Assembly: GCF_000024065.1 (NCBI RefSeq)
Contig: NC_013174.1
Coordinates: 1,054,001 to 1,118,000, forward strand
DNA length: 64,000 bases
Direction: 5' to 3'
From: Jonesia denitrificans DSM 20603
Lineage (GTDB): Bacteria > Actinomycetota > Actinomycetes > Actinomycetales > Cellulomonadaceae
Part shown: positions 26,345 to 39,347 of the stretch, one piece after another
Layout of the letters: each line of letters opens with the position of its first letter
How positions within the stretch are numbered: position 1 is the stretch's first letter
Program-made: the position numbers and the translations under genes
The notes under the pieces: generated by a model
What the model saw: only the letters and a program-made list of their open reading frames with translations
Databases searched by the model: none
Told to the model about the DNA's origin: nothing

Positions 26345-29300
26345 GTGGCTAAAATCCGCGTCTACGAGCTCGCAAAGGAGCTCGGGGTGGAAAGCAAGAC
26401 AGTAATGAGTAAGCTCAACGAACTCGGAGAGTTCGTGCGGTCAGCTTCCTCAACCATTGAAGCGCCAGTAGCGCGCCGCTTGCGGGACTCCTTCCCTCAA
26501 TCGGGCAGTGCCGCGCCTTCCGAACAAACACCGCGAAAAGCGGCACCTAAACCAGGTGCGCGCCCCGCAAAACCAGCCCCACGTGCAGCAAAAGAACCAC
26601 AGGGCGACAGCACCCCCTCGACACCGCCCACCACAACGGCACCGGTTGAGGCAAAACCAACAACACTGCCTGCACCCAGTGCGAGCGCATCGGCAAACAC
26701 TGCCCCCAGCAAGCCAGCAGCCGCTGCAGCTGAGACAACCGCGCCCAGTGAACGACCTGCCGAAACAACCCCTGAGCGTTCCGAAGCACCTGCACCCCAG
26801 GAGCAACGCGCATCAGCATCCCCATCGCCAAAGCCAGGGCCGAAGCCAGCTGCACCTAAGCCAGCTCCGCGGTCACGGTCCACGGAAACAAACCGTTCCG
26901 GTGGCCCCCGCCCAGGCAACAACCCGTTCGCGTCGCAGCAAGGTATGCCGCGGCAAGGGTCACGCCCATCAGGGCAAGGCGGTCAAGGACAAGGGCGCCA
27001 AGGTCGAGGCAACGCTGGTAGCGGTGGTCCACGGCCAGGTGCTCCCCGTCCAGGTAACAACCCCTTCGCAACTCAGCAAGGAATGCCGCGCGGTGCCGGG
27101 CGTCCAGAACGTGGTGCAAAGCCACAAACTGACAACGCAGCACATGCAGAGCGTTCTGGTGGTCCACGGCCAGGTGGTCCACGTCCAGCCGCACGCCCTG
27201 CGGGTGGTGCACCAGCCTCTGGTGGACCTCGTCCAAACCCTGGGATGATGCCAGGGCGCACGAGTGCGCCACGTCCAGGCGACCGTCAACCTGCTGGTGC
27301 TGGTGGTGGCCGTGGTGGCCGCGGTGGCCGCGGCGGTTCAGGTGGCGGTGCTCCAGGTGGTGGCGGTTTCGGGCCCCCTCGTTCTGGTGGCGGCGGACGC
27401 CCAGGACCAGGTGGGCGTGGAACCACAGCTGGAGCTTTCGGGCGCCAGGGTGGAAAACCAGTACGTGGTCGGAAATCAAAGCGGGCGAAACGCCAAGAAT
27501 TCGAACAGATGCAAGCGCCATCCCTGGGCGGTGTCACTGTTCCACGTGGCGACGGTTCTACCGTTATCCGGTTGCGTCACGGCGCTTCGTTATCAGATTT
27601 TGCAGACAAAATTGATGCGAACCCGGCAAGTTTGGTGACTGTGCTATTCCACCTCGGTGAAATGGCAACAGCAACCCAATCTCTTGACGAGGACACGTTC
27701 GGAACCCTTGGTGCTGAACTGGGATACGTCATCGAAATGGTGTCGGCAGAAGACGAAGACCGTGAGCTCCTTGAGGGGTTCTCCATTGACCTCGAGGCCG
27801 AGTCTGCTGCCGAGGGTGACGATGAACTGTCAGCCCGTCCTCCTGTTGTCACCGTGATGGGTCACGTCGACCACGGTAAGACACGCTTGCTTGATGCGAT
27901 CCGTCACTCTGATGTGATCTCGGGTGAGGCTGGCGGTATCACCCAGCACATTGGTGCTTACCAGGTACGGCACGACATTGATGGTAATCAACGTCCTCTG
28001 ACCTTTATTGACACCCCGGGTCACGAAGCATTTACTGCAATGCGTGCTCGTGGTGCCCAGGTCACAGATATCGCGATCCTCGTTGTTGCTGCAGACGACG
28101 GTGTGATGCCTCAAACCATTGAGGCGTTGAACCACGCGCAGTCGGCGAACGTTCCCATCGTTGTGGCTGTCAACAAGGTGGATAAAGACACCGCTAATCC
28201 TGCCAAGATTCGCCAGCAACTGACTGAGTACAACTTAGTTGCTGAAGAGTATGGTGGCGACACGATGTTTGTTGATGTCTCTGCAAAGAACAACATGGGC
28301 ATCGACGAACTGCTTGAAGCAGTGATCTTGACTGCTGATGCGGCTCTCGATTTACGTGCAAACGCAGACAAAGATGCTCGTGGTGTCGCTATTGAAGCCA
28401 ATCTTGACAAGGGTCGCGGTGCTGTTGCCACTGTTCTTGTGCAATCAGGAACACTGCGTGTCGGTGATGCGATTGTTGCTGGGACCGCTCATGGCCGTGT
28501 CCGTGCAATGTTTGACGAGCACGGTACTGCTGTGCAAGAAGCTGGGCCGGCGCGACCAGTGCAGGTGCTGGGGTTGACCTCTGTTCCACGAGCAGGCGAT
28601 GTCTTCCTTGTCACCTCAGATGACCGCACTGCCCGCCAGATCGCTGAAAAGCGTGAGGCTGCTGCGCGAGCCGCACAGTTGGCCAAACGGCGCAAGCGCA
28701 TCAGCTTGGAAGACTTCACCCAAGCTCTTGAGCAAGGCAAAGTTGAGACACTCAACCTGGTCCTTAAGGGCGATGTGTCTGGTGCGGTCGAAGCGCTCGA
28801 AGATGCATTGTTGAAGATTGATGTGGGCGACGAAGTTGCGCTGCGAATCATCCACCGTGGTGTGGGTGCGATCACACAAAACGACGTCAACCTCGCAACC
28901 GTCGACAACGCCATCATCCTTGGTTTCAACGTGAAGCCAGCAGAACGCGTCACAGACCTCGCGGACCGTGAGGGTGTGGATATTCGGTACTACTCGGTGA
29001 TCTACCAGGCAATTGAGGATGTGGAAGCAGCCCTCAAGGGAATGCTCAAACCCGAGTATGAAGAAGTTCAATTGGGCACAGCAGAGGTCCGAGAGATTTT
29101 CCGTTCGTCGAAGTTCGGAAACATCGCCGGGTCGATTGTTCGTTCCGGGTTGATTCGCCGTAACACCAAGGCACGTGTTCTGCGCAACGGTGAGGTTGTC
29201 GGAGAGAACTTGTCCATTGAATCGCTCAAGCGATTCAAGGACGACGCTACTGAAGTTCGTGAAGGCTACGAATGTGGTATCGGACTCGGTTCTTTCAACG

Positions 29301-29359
29301 ACCTGACCGTAGGTGACATTGTGGAAACCTGGGAAATGCGCGAAAAACCTCGCGCCTGA
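26345..29359 (+). CDS. infB: Translation initiation factor IF-2
   Basis: About 1004 residues. Start GTG 26345 ([20 protein letters not shown]) is the normal actinobacterial N-terminus, with GGAGAG upstream; the frame runs 7 codons further back. Residues 50-380 are a low-complexity Pro/Ala/Gly/Arg region with internal repeats. The GTPase domain carries [10 protein letters not shown] (about 504), DTPGHEAF (about 556) and NKVD (about 610), followed by the IF-2 domains II-IV. It brings initiator tRNA to the 30S subunit. Ends 12 bp before a strong terminator. Confidence 0.97.
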   Translation: MAKIRVYELAKELGVESKTVMSKLNELGEFVRSASSTIEAPVARRLRDSFPQSGSAAPSEQTPRKAAPKPGARPAKPAPRAAKEPQGDSTPSTPPTTTAPVEAKPTTLPAPSASASANTAPSKPAAAAAETTAPSERPAETTPERSEAPAPQEQRASASPSPKPGPKPAAPKPAPRSRSTETNRSGGPRPGNNPFASQQGMPRQGSRPSGQGGQGQGRQGRGNAGSGGPRPGAPRPGNNPFATQQGMPRGAGRPERGAKPQTDNAAHAERSGGPRPGGPRPAARPAGGAPASGGPRPNPGMMPGRTSAPRPGDRQPAGAGGGRGGRGGRGGSGGGAPGGGGFGPPRSGGGGRPGPGGRGTTAGAFGRQGGKPVRGRKSKRAKRQEFEQMQAPSLGGVTVPRGDGSTVIRLRHGASLSDFADKIDANPASLVTVLFHLGEMATATQSLDEDTFGTLGAELGYVIEMVSAEDEDRELLEGFSIDLEAESAAEGDDELSARPPVVTVMGHVDHGKTRLLDAIRHSDVISGEAGGITQHIGAYQVRHDIDGNQRPLTFIDTPGHEAFTAMRARGAQVTDIAILVVAADDGVMPQTIEALNHAQSANVPIVVAVNKVDKDTANPAKIRQQLTEYNLVAEEYGGDTMFVDVSAKNNMGIDELLEAVILTADAALDLRANADKDARGVAIEANLDKGRGAVATVLVQSGTLRVGDAIVAGTAHGRVRAMFDEHGTAVQEAGPARPVQVLGLTSVPRAGDVFLVTSDDRTARQIAEKREAAARAAQLAKRRKRISLEDFTQALEQGKVETLNLVLKGDVSGAVEALEDALLKIDVGDEVALRIIHRGVGAITQNDVNLATVDNAIILGFNVKPAERVTDLADREGVDIRYYSVIYQAIEDVEAALKGMLKPEYEEVQLGTAEVREIFRSSKFGNIAGSIVRSGLIRRNTKARVLRNGEVVGENLSIESLKRFKDDATEVREGYECGIGLGSFNDLTVGDIVETWEMREKPRA
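26895..27200 (+). repeat. Imperfect tandem repeats in the infB N-terminal coding region
   Basis: Units encoding SGGPRPG followed by NNPFA-x-QQGMPR occur at about 26898-26958 and 27019-27095; a third partial copy ([11 protein letters not shown]) lies at about 27153-27190. Spacers are Gly/Gln/Arg-rich. The repeats are recognisable at DNA level and could vary in number between strains. Confidence 0.75.
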
Positions 29360-29371
29360 CCTCGACTGATT

Positions 29372-29403
29372 GTGGGAGCCGTGACAGCAGTCACGGCTCC
29401 CAC
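29372..29403. terminator. Stem-loop after infB
   Basis: Perfect 14-bp arms, GTGGGAGCCGTGAC and its complement, loop agca. rbfA follows 70 bp later, so it may only attenuate. Confidence 0.75.
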
Positions 29404-29473
29404 GTCGTTGTTCAGCATGAAGACTTTGTCTTTCTGCCAGTAAAGTGAGGGAAGCCTCGAGAAAGGAAGTGAC

Positions 29474-29935
29474 ATGGTTGACCATCCACGTGCACGACGG
29501 TTAGCGGAGCGTATTCAGGTGATTGTTGCCGAGATGCTTGAGGGGCGCATTAAGGATCCTCGCCTTGGATTTGTGACGATCACGGATGTGCGTGTCACTG
29601 GCGACCTTCAGCACGCGTCAATTTTTTACACGGTGTATGGCGACGAACAAGAACGGCGCAAGAGTACTCGCGCACTCAATAGTGCGCGTGGCACCATTCG
29701 TACCGAGGTAGGGAAGCAAATCGGAACTCGGTTGACTCCAACCATTGAGTTTCACCTTGACGCTGTCCCTGAGTCGGCTGCAAGTTTGGACCGGGCTTTG
29801 CATGAGGCGCGTCTTCGCGATGCAGAGTTGGAGAAGATCCGTGAGGGAGCTCAGTATGCTTCTGATGCTGACCCTTACCGCCGTCCTCAAGGTGACGGGG
29901 ACGAAGCAGAAGATGAGGGTGATGACCGCGAGTGA
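29474..29935 (+). CDS. rbfA: Ribosome-binding factor A
   Basis: 30S maturation factor acting on the 16S rRNA 5' helix. 153 residues with the KH-like fold: RRLAERIQVIVAEMLEGRIKDPRLGFVTITDVRVTGDLQHA and KQIGTRLTPTIEFHLD. The last 30 residues are strongly acidic (DGDEAEDEGDD), a common actinobacterial tail. GAAAGGAAG precedes the ATG. Its stop overlaps the truB start (GTGA). Confidence 0.96.
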   Translation: MVDHPRARRLAERIQVIVAEMLEGRIKDPRLGFVTITDVRVTGDLQHASIFYTVYGDEQERRKSTRALNSARGTIRTEVGKQIGTRLTPTIEFHLDAVPESAASLDRALHEARLRDAELEKIREGAQYASDADPYRRPQGDGDEAEDEGDDRE

Positions 29936-30933
29936 ATGATCCTCGGGAGCAACTGCAGTTCGGTCACAAGGGATCTCGTGGTAAGGACGCTCAGCCACGG
30001 CAACCTCGGCGTCCCACGGCTGCTGACGGCATCATTGTGGTTGATAAGCCAACAGGTATGACGAGCCACGACGTCGTCGCGATAATGCGTCGGCTGGCGG
30101 GGACACGCAAGGTTGGGCATGCGGGAACCCTTGATCCGATGGCGACCGGACTTTTGGTCGTGGGTGTGGGGCGGGGAACGCGCCTACTTCACTTTCTGAC
30201 GGCCGCGGATAAGTCCTATACGGCAACTGTGCGTCTTGGGGTGGCCACTGTGAGCGAGGATGCTGACGGTGATGTCACGGACACGCAACCGTGTGATCAT
30301 GTGACTCGAGAACAATTGCAGGCTGCTGCTGCTCGACTGACTGGAGTTATCGACCAGGTTCCTAGCGCTGTCAGTGCTGTGAAGATTGATGGGCGTCGTG
30401 CCTACGACCGTGTCCGTGCGGGGGAGGACGTGGTGTTGCCTGCCCGTTCGGTGACGGTGAGTCGGTTTGACATTGTCGATGTCGTTGACGGTCCGCCACA
30501 TCACGGTGTGGCGACAAAGGATGTTCTTCTGTCAGTCGATGTGTCAAGTGGAACCTATGTGCGGGCGCTTGGCCGGGATTTGGCTCAAATTGTGGGAACT
30601 GTTGGACATTTGGTGGCGTTGCGGCGGACCCGTGTCGCTGAGTGGACTCTGGCTGAGGCCCGTAGTGTGCCGCAATTGCAGGACACCGATCCGACTGTGC
30701 CGCTGGATGTCATGGATTTGGGCTCTGCGGCTGAACGCGCGCTTCGTGTGTGGCGGGTCAGTGAGGCTCAGGCGGGGCGTCTTGCGCATGGTCAGCGTCT
30801 GACTACTGAGTTGTCTGGGCAGTATGCGGCGGTGAGTGAGGCTGGCGAGTTGGTTGCGGTGGTGCAGTGCGGTCAAGGGGTGGCACGGCCGGTGACGGTG
30901 TTTGTGTCGGGTGTACAAGGAGCGTCCTCGTGA
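29932..30933 (+). CDS. truB: tRNA pseudouridine(55) synthase TruB
   Basis: Forms pseudouridine 55 in the T-loop of tRNAs. 333 residues. IIVVDKPTGMTSHDVV, then the catalytic-Asp motif HAGTLDPMATGLL and VPSAVSAVKIDGRRAYDRVR. The C-terminal domain (about 240-333) is the actinobacterial TruB extension. GTG start coupled to rbfA by a 4-bp overlap; the stop overlaps ribF the same way. Confidence 0.96.
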   Translation: MNDPREQLQFGHKGSRGKDAQPRQPRRPTAADGIIVVDKPTGMTSHDVVAIMRRLAGTRKVGHAGTLDPMATGLLVVGVGRGTRLLHFLTAADKSYTATVRLGVATVSEDADGDVTDTQPCDHVTREQLQAAAARLTGVIDQVPSAVSAVKIDGRRAYDRVRAGEDVVLPARSVTVSRFDIVDVVDGPPHHGVATKDVLLSVDVSSGTYVRALGRDLAQIVGTVGHLVALRRTRVAEWTLAEARSVPQLQDTDPTVPLDVMDLGSAAERALRVWRVSEAQAGRLAHGQRLTTELSGQYAAVSEAGELVAVVQCGQGVARPVTVFVSGVQGASS

Positions 30934-31877
30934 ATGTGTGGTGGTCGCTTGAGGAAGCCTTGGCGCACCGTGCTCCTAGTGTGGTGACTATTGGTAATTT
31001 TGATGGTGTGCATCGTGGCCACCATATGGTTATTGATGCGGTCATTGCGGAGGCGCGGCGTAGGCAGGCGTGCGCTGTCGCGATGACGTTTGATCCTCAT
31101 CCTGCGCATGTGCATCGCCCGGAGCAGGCTGCTCCGCTGCTGACAGGATTGACGGATCGTCTGGAGTTGTTGGCTCAGCTTGGACTTGATGCGGTGTGTG
31201 TTGTTGAGTATTCGCTGGAGTTTGCTCAGCAATCTCCGCGTGATTTTGTCAAGACATGGATTGTTGATGCGCTTGCGGCGACGGCGGTGGTGATTGGTCG
31301 CGACGTGCGGTTTGGTCGGGATAATTCTGGCGACTTGTCCACTCTTCGTGACCTGGGTCAGGAGTTTGGGTTTGATGTGGTTGTCGTTGACGATCATGGT
31401 TCGCCTGGGGGTGGCGAACGGTGGTCGTCTTCGATCGTCCGCCAGTTGGTGCGTGGCGGTGAGATGGGGGCGGTGACGCAGCTCTTAGGGCGCCCGCATC
31501 GTATGCGGGGCGTGGTTGTTCACGGCGATGCTCGGGGGCGTGAGTTGGGTTTCCCCACAGCGAACTTGTCTCCTGATTCTGACGGAATGGTCCCTGCCGA
31601 CGGGGTGTATGCGGGGTATGTGTCAGTTGTTGGTGGGCAACGGGCATTGCAAGGGCTCCCAGCAGCAATTTCTGTCGGAACCAACCCAACATTTGATGGC
31701 CAAGAACGACGTGTTGAGGCGTATGTGATTGGGCACAATAATTTGGACCTCTATGACAAGAACATCATGGTTGAGTTTGTTGAACGGCTCCGTCCTACAG
31801 TGACGTTTTCCTCCTTGGATGCGCTCATTGACCAAATGCATGACGATGTGACCCGGGCGAAATTGCTGCTGCGCTAG
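30930..31877 (+). CDS. ribF: Bifunctional riboflavin kinase/FAD synthetase
   Basis: Makes FMN and then FAD from riboflavin. 315 residues. N-terminal nucleotidyltransferase part: VTIGNFDGVHRGHH with the HxGH-like motif, and VIGRDVRFGRDNSGDLSTL. C-terminal riboflavin kinase part: HGDARGRELGFPTANL (the PTAN motif) and VEAYVIGHNNLDLYDKNIMVEFVERLRPTVTF. GTG 30930 overlaps the truB stop; the frame continues upstream inside truB but is not needed. Confidence 0.96.
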   Translation: MNVWWSLEEALAHRAPSVVTIGNFDGVHRGHHMVIDAVIAEARRRQACAVAMTFDPHPAHVHRPEQAAPLLTGLTDRLELLAQLGLDAVCVVEYSLEFAQQSPRDFVKTWIVDALAATAVVIGRDVRFGRDNSGDLSTLRDLGQEFGFDVVVVDDHGSPGGGERWSSSIVRQLVRGGEMGAVTQLLGRPHRMRGVVVHGDARGRELGFPTANLSPDSDGMVPADGVYAGYVSVVGGQRALQGLPAAISVGTNPTFDGQERRVEAYVIGHNNLDLYDKNIMVEFVERLRPTVTFSSLDALIDQMHDDVTRAKLLLR

Positions 31878-32022
31878 TTTTCACCCCGGGTTTGACTCCT
31901 TTCACTCAGACATCAGCGCTCATTGCCGATAGTGGTGGGATGGCGGGATCAGTGCGATCTCGTGCACACGTGGGGAGGGGGCCAATTCTCCGTGCGTGTG
32001 GAACGCCTTGAGGGGGAGTTGT

Positions 32023-33933
32023 ATGCGTCGTGTCATCGTCTTTGTAACGACGGTAGCGCTTGCTGCTGCTGGAGTTGTGGCACCGGTTGTGTCGTGGTCA
32101 CCATTACCTGCGCAAGCTGCTGAAGTTGAGACCTGGGATATACCTATTGACGGTGTGGAGGAGGATGTCTCTGCTGCACCTCAACTCCTTGATCCAGTGG
32201 AAGTCATTGAGGATGTGCCGGATACCGCAGTGGGTGATGCGCAGTTCCTTGGTGGCCTTGAGCAGGCTCCAAGTAGCAGCGATCAGGTGAGCGCATCGGA
32301 CGTCACAGAGCGTCTCGCTGCGGTGACTGAGCACGTTGATGTTGAGCCGTTTGTGCTGGCTGGTGTCACGTGGGACATTCGCGCGTATCAGGACATTCTT
32401 GAGGTTGCCGTTCAGGTCGAGGAAGATGGCCATTGGACGCAGTGGCAAGCCCTTGAAGTGTTGCCGCTGATGGAAAATGCGTCGGTCAGTGGTGCAGAAC
32501 CGCTGTTGACAAGCGGTGCGACCGGGATTCGTGTTCGTGTGTTAACGGAGTCTGGTGTGGCGCCCGCGGGGTTGTCGGTTGAGCTCATTGATCCGGGTTT
32601 ATCTGCCGCAGATGCGCAAGCGGCGTCGGCACATACCGTTGCGTCAGCGGCTGTAGCTGCTGCGTCACAGCCAGCGATTGTGCCGAGGTCAACGTGGATG
32701 GCCTCAGGACATGAGAAGTACACAACGTGGTCTCCGAAAAACTCGCCGCGGCTTGATGCCATGTATATCCATCACACGGCCGGGTCGAACACGTATTCTG
32801 CAGCGCAGGCAACGGCGCAGGTTCGAGCAATTTATACGTACCATGCGCGCACCTTGGGTTGGGGTGACATTGGTTATAATTTCTTGGTTGACCGATTTGG
32901 GACCATTTACGAAGGCCGTAAAGGCTCATTGGGTGGCATCCCGCAGGGTGCACACGCTGGCAATTACAACGCAAACACCATCGGGATTTCCGGGATGGGC
33001 AATTTTTCGTCTCTTTCTGCCCCGAGTGCCATGACGAATGCGATGGTCAAGGTGCTTGCGTGGAAGGGTGCGCAGTACGGGATTAATCCACGTGGGACGG
33101 CAACGCTCAAGACGGGGTCCTCAAAGAACTCCACGGGTCGGGGTAAGCCAGGTTCGCTGGTTGAAGTTCCCACAATCTTGGGTCACCGCGAAACGAACTA
33201 CACGGCCTGCCCTGGTGACAAACTCAATTCACGATTGCCAGCAATCCGTAGTGCTGTTGCTAGTGCGATGGCCACGGGAACTGTGACTGCGCTTGCCAAG
33301 CCGAAGGTAGCCTATTTGAAGGCCCCCTATCGTCCTATTGCGTTGAACAACAAGATCCCGCTGACCTGGGGAGGAGTGAGTGGCGCCTCGCGTTATGAGG
33401 TGGGCCTGAAGTTGGCACCGCATGGGAAATCGTTCGGTGCGGTCAAAGTTGTCGCATCGACAACTGCCCGTCAACACACGGTGAAACTTCCCACCGGGGT
33501 AAGCGCTCGTTTGTATGTGCGTGCAGTGGCAAACGACGGCCGCCGCTCAGCGTGGTCATTCTATGGAACCTTGACGCGTTCACTGCCAACGTCTGAACTC
33601 AAGCGCACAAGCGGGAGCTGGAAGAGAGTCGCTTCGTCGAAGTTTTACCGAGGTTTCACTTATCAGTCCCGAGTGAAGAACTCGAGGATCAAGGTGTACA
33701 ACGCCAAGGATGTCTCTCGGGTGCAGCTTGTTGTGGGCAAGGGGAAGGGGTACGGGCGTGTTGCTGTGTACGCAGGAAAAACGCGGATCAAAACTGTTTC
33801 GCTGAACTCGTCAAAGAAAACGTATCGATCAACTGTCACGTTGACTTTACCGAAGCGTTTTTCTGGCACAATCACACTCAAGACACTCGACAATAAACCT
33901 GTTCGGGTGAGCGCTGTCACGGTCGCTCGCTAA
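32023..33933 (+). CDS. Secreted N-acetylmuramoyl-L-alanine amidase
   Basis: 636 residues, start ATG 32023 with GGGGGAG upstream. A Sec signal peptide ends PLPAQAAE (about residue 34). After a 170-residue region of unknown fold comes an Amidase_2/PGRP domain (about 225-405) with the zinc-site stretches YIHHTAGS, GDIGYNFLVDRFGTIYEGR and LGHRETNYTACPGD. A fibronectin-III-like segment (about 425-525) and a Lys/Tyr-rich C-terminal domain follow, the latter perhaps for wall binding. It cleaves the bond between MurNAc and L-Ala in peptidoglycan. It sits between ribF and rpsO, which are commonly adjacent elsewhere. Confidence 0.9.
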   Translation: MRRVIVFVTTVALAAAGVVAPVVSWSPLPAQAAEVETWDIPIDGVEEDVSAAPQLLDPVEVIEDVPDTAVGDAQFLGGLEQAPSSSDQVSASDVTERLAAVTEHVDVEPFVLAGVTWDIRAYQDILEVAVQVEEDGHWTQWQALEVLPLMENASVSGAEPLLTSGATGIRVRVLTESGVAPAGLSVELIDPGLSAADAQAASAHTVASAAVAAASQPAIVPRSTWMASGHEKYTTWSPKNSPRLDAMYIHHTAGSNTYSAAQATAQVRAIYTYHARTLGWGDIGYNFLVDRFGTIYEGRKGSLGGIPQGAHAGNYNANTIGISGMGNFSSLSAPSAMTNAMVKVLAWKGAQYGINPRGTATLKTGSSKNSTGRGKPGSLVEVPTILGHRETNYTACPGDKLNSRLPAIRSAVASAMATGTVTALAKPKVAYLKAPYRPIALNNKIPLTWGGVSGASRYEVGLKLAPHGKSFGAVKVVASTTARQHTVKLPTGVSARLYVRAVANDGRRSAWSFYGTLTRSLPTSELKRTSGSWKRVASSKFYRGFTYQSRVKNSRIKVYNAKDVSRVQLVVGKGKGYGRVAVYAGKTRIKTVSLNSSKKTYRSTVTLTLPKRFSGTITLKTLDNKPVRVSAVTVAR

Positions 33934-34055
33934 CTGGAAGGCTCAGAAAAAACGACGGCACCTGTTAGACTTGGACAGCCGTCAGAACGGCCGCGGGTAC
34001 ACAGAGCCCGGGTGAACAGGCCCCGGCGCGCCGCGCAACGACCGAAGGGAGAGCC

Positions 34056-34325
34056 GTGCCGCTCGATCAGGAGACAAAAAAAGGTATCATCGCCGAGTAT
34101 GGCAACAAAGAGGGCGACACCGGTTCGCCTGAGGTACAGATTGCACTGCTCACGCAGCGCATCAAGGACCTGACCGAACACCTGAAGGAACACAAGCACG
34201 ACCACCACTCACGTCGTGGACTGCTTCTCATTGTGGGTCGTCGCCGTCGCCTCCTTGGTTACCTCCAAAAGATCGACATTGACCGTTACCGTTCGCTCAT
34301 CGAACGTCTCGGTCTGCGTCGCTGA
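34056..34325 (+). CDS. rpsO: 30S ribosomal protein S15
   Basis: 89 residues, the standard S15 length. Shows [35 protein letters not shown] and [11 protein letters not shown]. It binds the central domain of 16S rRNA early in assembly. GTG start with AAGGGAGAG upstream. Linked to pnp, as in most bacteria. Confidence 0.98.
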   Translation: MPLDQETKKGIIAEYGNKEGDTGSPEVQIALLTQRIKDLTEHLKEHKHDHHSRRGLLLIVGRRRRLLGYLQKIDIDRYRSLIERLGLRR

Positions 34326-34340
34326 CATACTCTTCACTTT

Positions 34341-34368
34341 CCAGCCCGGACCTTGAGGTCCGGGCTGG
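34341..34368. terminator. Stem-loop after rpsO
   Basis: Perfect 12-bp arms, CCAGCCCGGACC and GGTCCGGGCTGG, loop ttga. Lies 15 bp after the rpsO stop. Confidence 0.7.
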
Positions 34369-34385
34369 AGTAGTGTACGGGTTAA

Positions 34386-34410
34386 GTGACGATGCGTGTC
34401 GCATCGTCAC
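34386..34410 (+). promoter_or_regulatory. Second perfect hairpin in the rpsO-pnp spacer (pnp leader)
   Basis: GTGACGATGCG, loop tgt, CGCATCGTCAC: 11-bp perfect stem. A weaker nested hairpin (CGGAG/CTCCG) lies near 34465-34480. In E. coli and Streptomyces, pnp leaders contain stems cut by RNase III that mediate control by PNPase; this is a good candidate for the same role. Confidence 0.5.
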
Positions 34411-34538
34411 AGACAAGTATCACCACCCTGCTGACGAACCAGTTCGGTCCTCGGTAGTGGCCCCCGGAGTCATCCTCCGTGAGCCCCGATCGAAGACCGC
34501 CGATGGTGACCAGCAGGCCGCATAGTTAGGAAGGCCCT

Positions 34539-36746
34539 ATGGAAGGCCCAGAAATTCAGTTCGCCGAAGCCGTCATCGACAATGGTCGTTTTGGTACACG
34601 CACCGTCCGCTTTGAAACTGGTCGTCTTGCACGCCAGGCAGCAGGAAGCGCGTGCGCATACCTCGACGGTGACACCATGCTTCTTTCAACGACTGCCGTG
34701 GGGAAACACCCCAAAGATCAGTTTGATTTCTTCCCCCTCACCGTCGATGTTGAAGAGCGCATGTACGCCGCGGGGCGGATCCCCGGCTCGTTCTTCCGCC
34801 GTGAAGGACGCCCCTCCACTGAAGCGATCCTTGCGTGCCGTCTGATTGACCGCCCGCTGCGTCCAAGCTTTGTCAAGGGGCTTCGTAACGAGGTGCAGGT
34901 TGTCATCACTGTCTTGTCGATCCACCCTGATGAGGCATATGACGTTCTTGCTATCAACGCAGCATCGATGTCGACTCAACTATCTGGTCTGCCCTACTCA
35001 GGTCCAGTTGGTGGAGTACGTGTTGCGCTCATTGATGACCAATGGGTTGCGTTCCCGAAGCACTCGGACAAAGAACGTGCCGTGTTTGACATGGTTGTTT
35101 CTGGTCGCATTGTTGGAGACGACGTTGCGATCATGATGGTGGAAGCTGAAGCCACCGAAAACTCGTGGAACCTTGTGAAGAACCAAGGTGCGACAGCCCC
35201 GACTGAGGGTGTCGTGGCAGAAGGACTTGAAGCAGCGAAACCATTCATCCGCGCTTTGTGTGAGGCACAAATCGAGCTGGCTGCGAAGTCTGCGAAGCCT
35301 CAAATGGAGTTCCCGCTCTTCTTGGACTACCAGGACGACGTCTACGAAGCTGTTAAGAACGCTGCGACAGATGACTTGCGCACTGCGTTAACGATCGCCG
35401 ACAAGCAGGAACGCGAAAATCGACAAGACGAGATCAAGGACGCAACTCTAGCCTCGTTGGCTGAGCAGTTCGAGGGACGTGACAAAGAGATCAGCGCAGC
35501 GATCCGCTCGTTGACCAAGTCCCTTGTACGCCAGCGCGTCTTGACTGACGGTGTGCGTATCGATGGCCGTGGACTTGCGGACATCCGTACGCTCAGCGCT
35601 GAGGTTGAGGTTGTCCCGCGCGTTCACGGTTCGGCGCTCTTTGAGCGCGGCGAAACCCAAATCATGGGGATCACCACCCTCAACATGCTGAAGATGGAAC
35701 AGCAGATTGATTCTCTTGGCCCAGAGACGCGTAAACGCTATATGCACAACTACAACTTCCCGCCGTACTCAACGGGGGAAACTGGACGCGTTGGAAGCCC
35801 GAAGCGCCGGGAAATCGGCCACGGTGCGCTTGCTGAACGCGCGCTTGTCCCTGTGCTCCCAAGCCGTGAAGACTTCCCTTACGCTATTCGTCAGGTCTCT
35901 GAAGCTCTAGGGTCGAACGGTTCCACATCCATGGGATCTGTCTGTGCATCGACATTGTCGCTGCTCAACGCCGGTGTTCCATTGCGGGCGCCTGTTGCTG
36001 GTATTGCAATGGGACTGATCTCAGACACAGTCGATGGTGAAACCCGCTACGCTGCCCTGACGGACATTCTGGGCGCTGAAGACGCATACGGCGACATGGA
36101 CTTCAAGGTTGCGGGGACCCGCGATTTTGTCACCGCGATCCAGCTTGACACCAAGCTTGACGGTATCCCTGCTTCGGTTCTTGCCGGTGCATTGACTCAA
36201 GCACGTGATGCCCGCTACACGATCCTTGATGTCATCGAAGAAGCTATTGATCAGCCAGATGACATGAGTCCTCATGCACCACGTGTGATCGCAGTGCAAG
36301 TTCCTGTTGACAAGATCGGTGAGGTTATTGGCCCCAAGGGCAAGATGATCAACCAGATCCAAGAGGACACGGGCGCTGACATCACTATTGAAGACGACGG
36401 AACTGTCTACATTGGTGCTGCAGATGGCACATCTGCTGAAGCGGCACGCGCTGCAATTAACGCGATTGCCAACCCGCATGTTCCTGAGGTCGGAGAACGC
36501 TTTGTGGGCACGGTCGTGAAGACCACAACCTTTGGTGCGTTCGTGTCACTGACCCCAGGTAAAGATGGGTTGCTGCACATCAGCCAAATCCGTCGCCTGG
36601 TGGGTGGACGCCGCGTGGAGAATGTTGACGACGTTGTATCTGTCGGGCAAAAGCTTCAGGTTGAAATTGCTGAGATTGACCCCCGAGGCAAGTTGTCACT
36701 TCACGCAGTGGTTGACGATGAAGCAGCAGAACAGGGCGACAACTGA
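34539..36746 (+). CDS. pnp: Polyribonucleotide nucleotidyltransferase (PNPase)
   Basis: 735 residues: two RNase PH cores (about 15-230 and 340-570), a helical linker, a KH domain ([27 protein letters not shown], about 600) and a C-terminal S1 domain ([34 protein letters not shown]). Active-site region [30 protein letters not shown] is intact. 3'-to-5' phosphorolytic RNA decay. GGAAGG precedes the ATG. Confidence 0.98.
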   Translation: MEGPEIQFAEAVIDNGRFGTRTVRFETGRLARQAAGSACAYLDGDTMLLSTTAVGKHPKDQFDFFPLTVDVEERMYAAGRIPGSFFRREGRPSTEAILACRLIDRPLRPSFVKGLRNEVQVVITVLSIHPDEAYDVLAINAASMSTQLSGLPYSGPVGGVRVALIDDQWVAFPKHSDKERAVFDMVVSGRIVGDDVAIMMVEAEATENSWNLVKNQGATAPTEGVVAEGLEAAKPFIRALCEAQIELAAKSAKPQMEFPLFLDYQDDVYEAVKNAATDDLRTALTIADKQERENRQDEIKDATLASLAEQFEGRDKEISAAIRSLTKSLVRQRVLTDGVRIDGRGLADIRTLSAEVEVVPRVHGSALFERGETQIMGITTLNMLKMEQQIDSLGPETRKRYMHNYNFPPYSTGETGRVGSPKRREIGHGALAERALVPVLPSREDFPYAIRQVSEALGSNGSTSMGSVCASTLSLLNAGVPLRAPVAGIAMGLISDTVDGETRYAALTDILGAEDAYGDMDFKVAGTRDFVTAIQLDTKLDGIPASVLAGALTQARDARYTILDVIEEAIDQPDDMSPHAPRVIAVQVPVDKIGEVIGPKGKMINQIQEDTGADITIEDDGTVYIGAADGTSAEAARAAINAIANPHVPEVGERFVGTVVKTTTFGAFVSLTPGKDGLLHISQIRRLVGGRRVENVDDVVSVGQKLQVEIAEIDPRGKLSLHAVVDDEAAEQGDN

Positions 36747-39343
<2,597 letters not shown>

Positions 39344-39347
<4 letters not shown>

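Noticed and set aside
26508-27521. Long frames of over 200 residues on both strands across the infB N-terminus
   Set aside because: Created by the GC-rich repetitive Pro/Gly/Arg codons of IF-2; composition is His/Gln/Arg noise.
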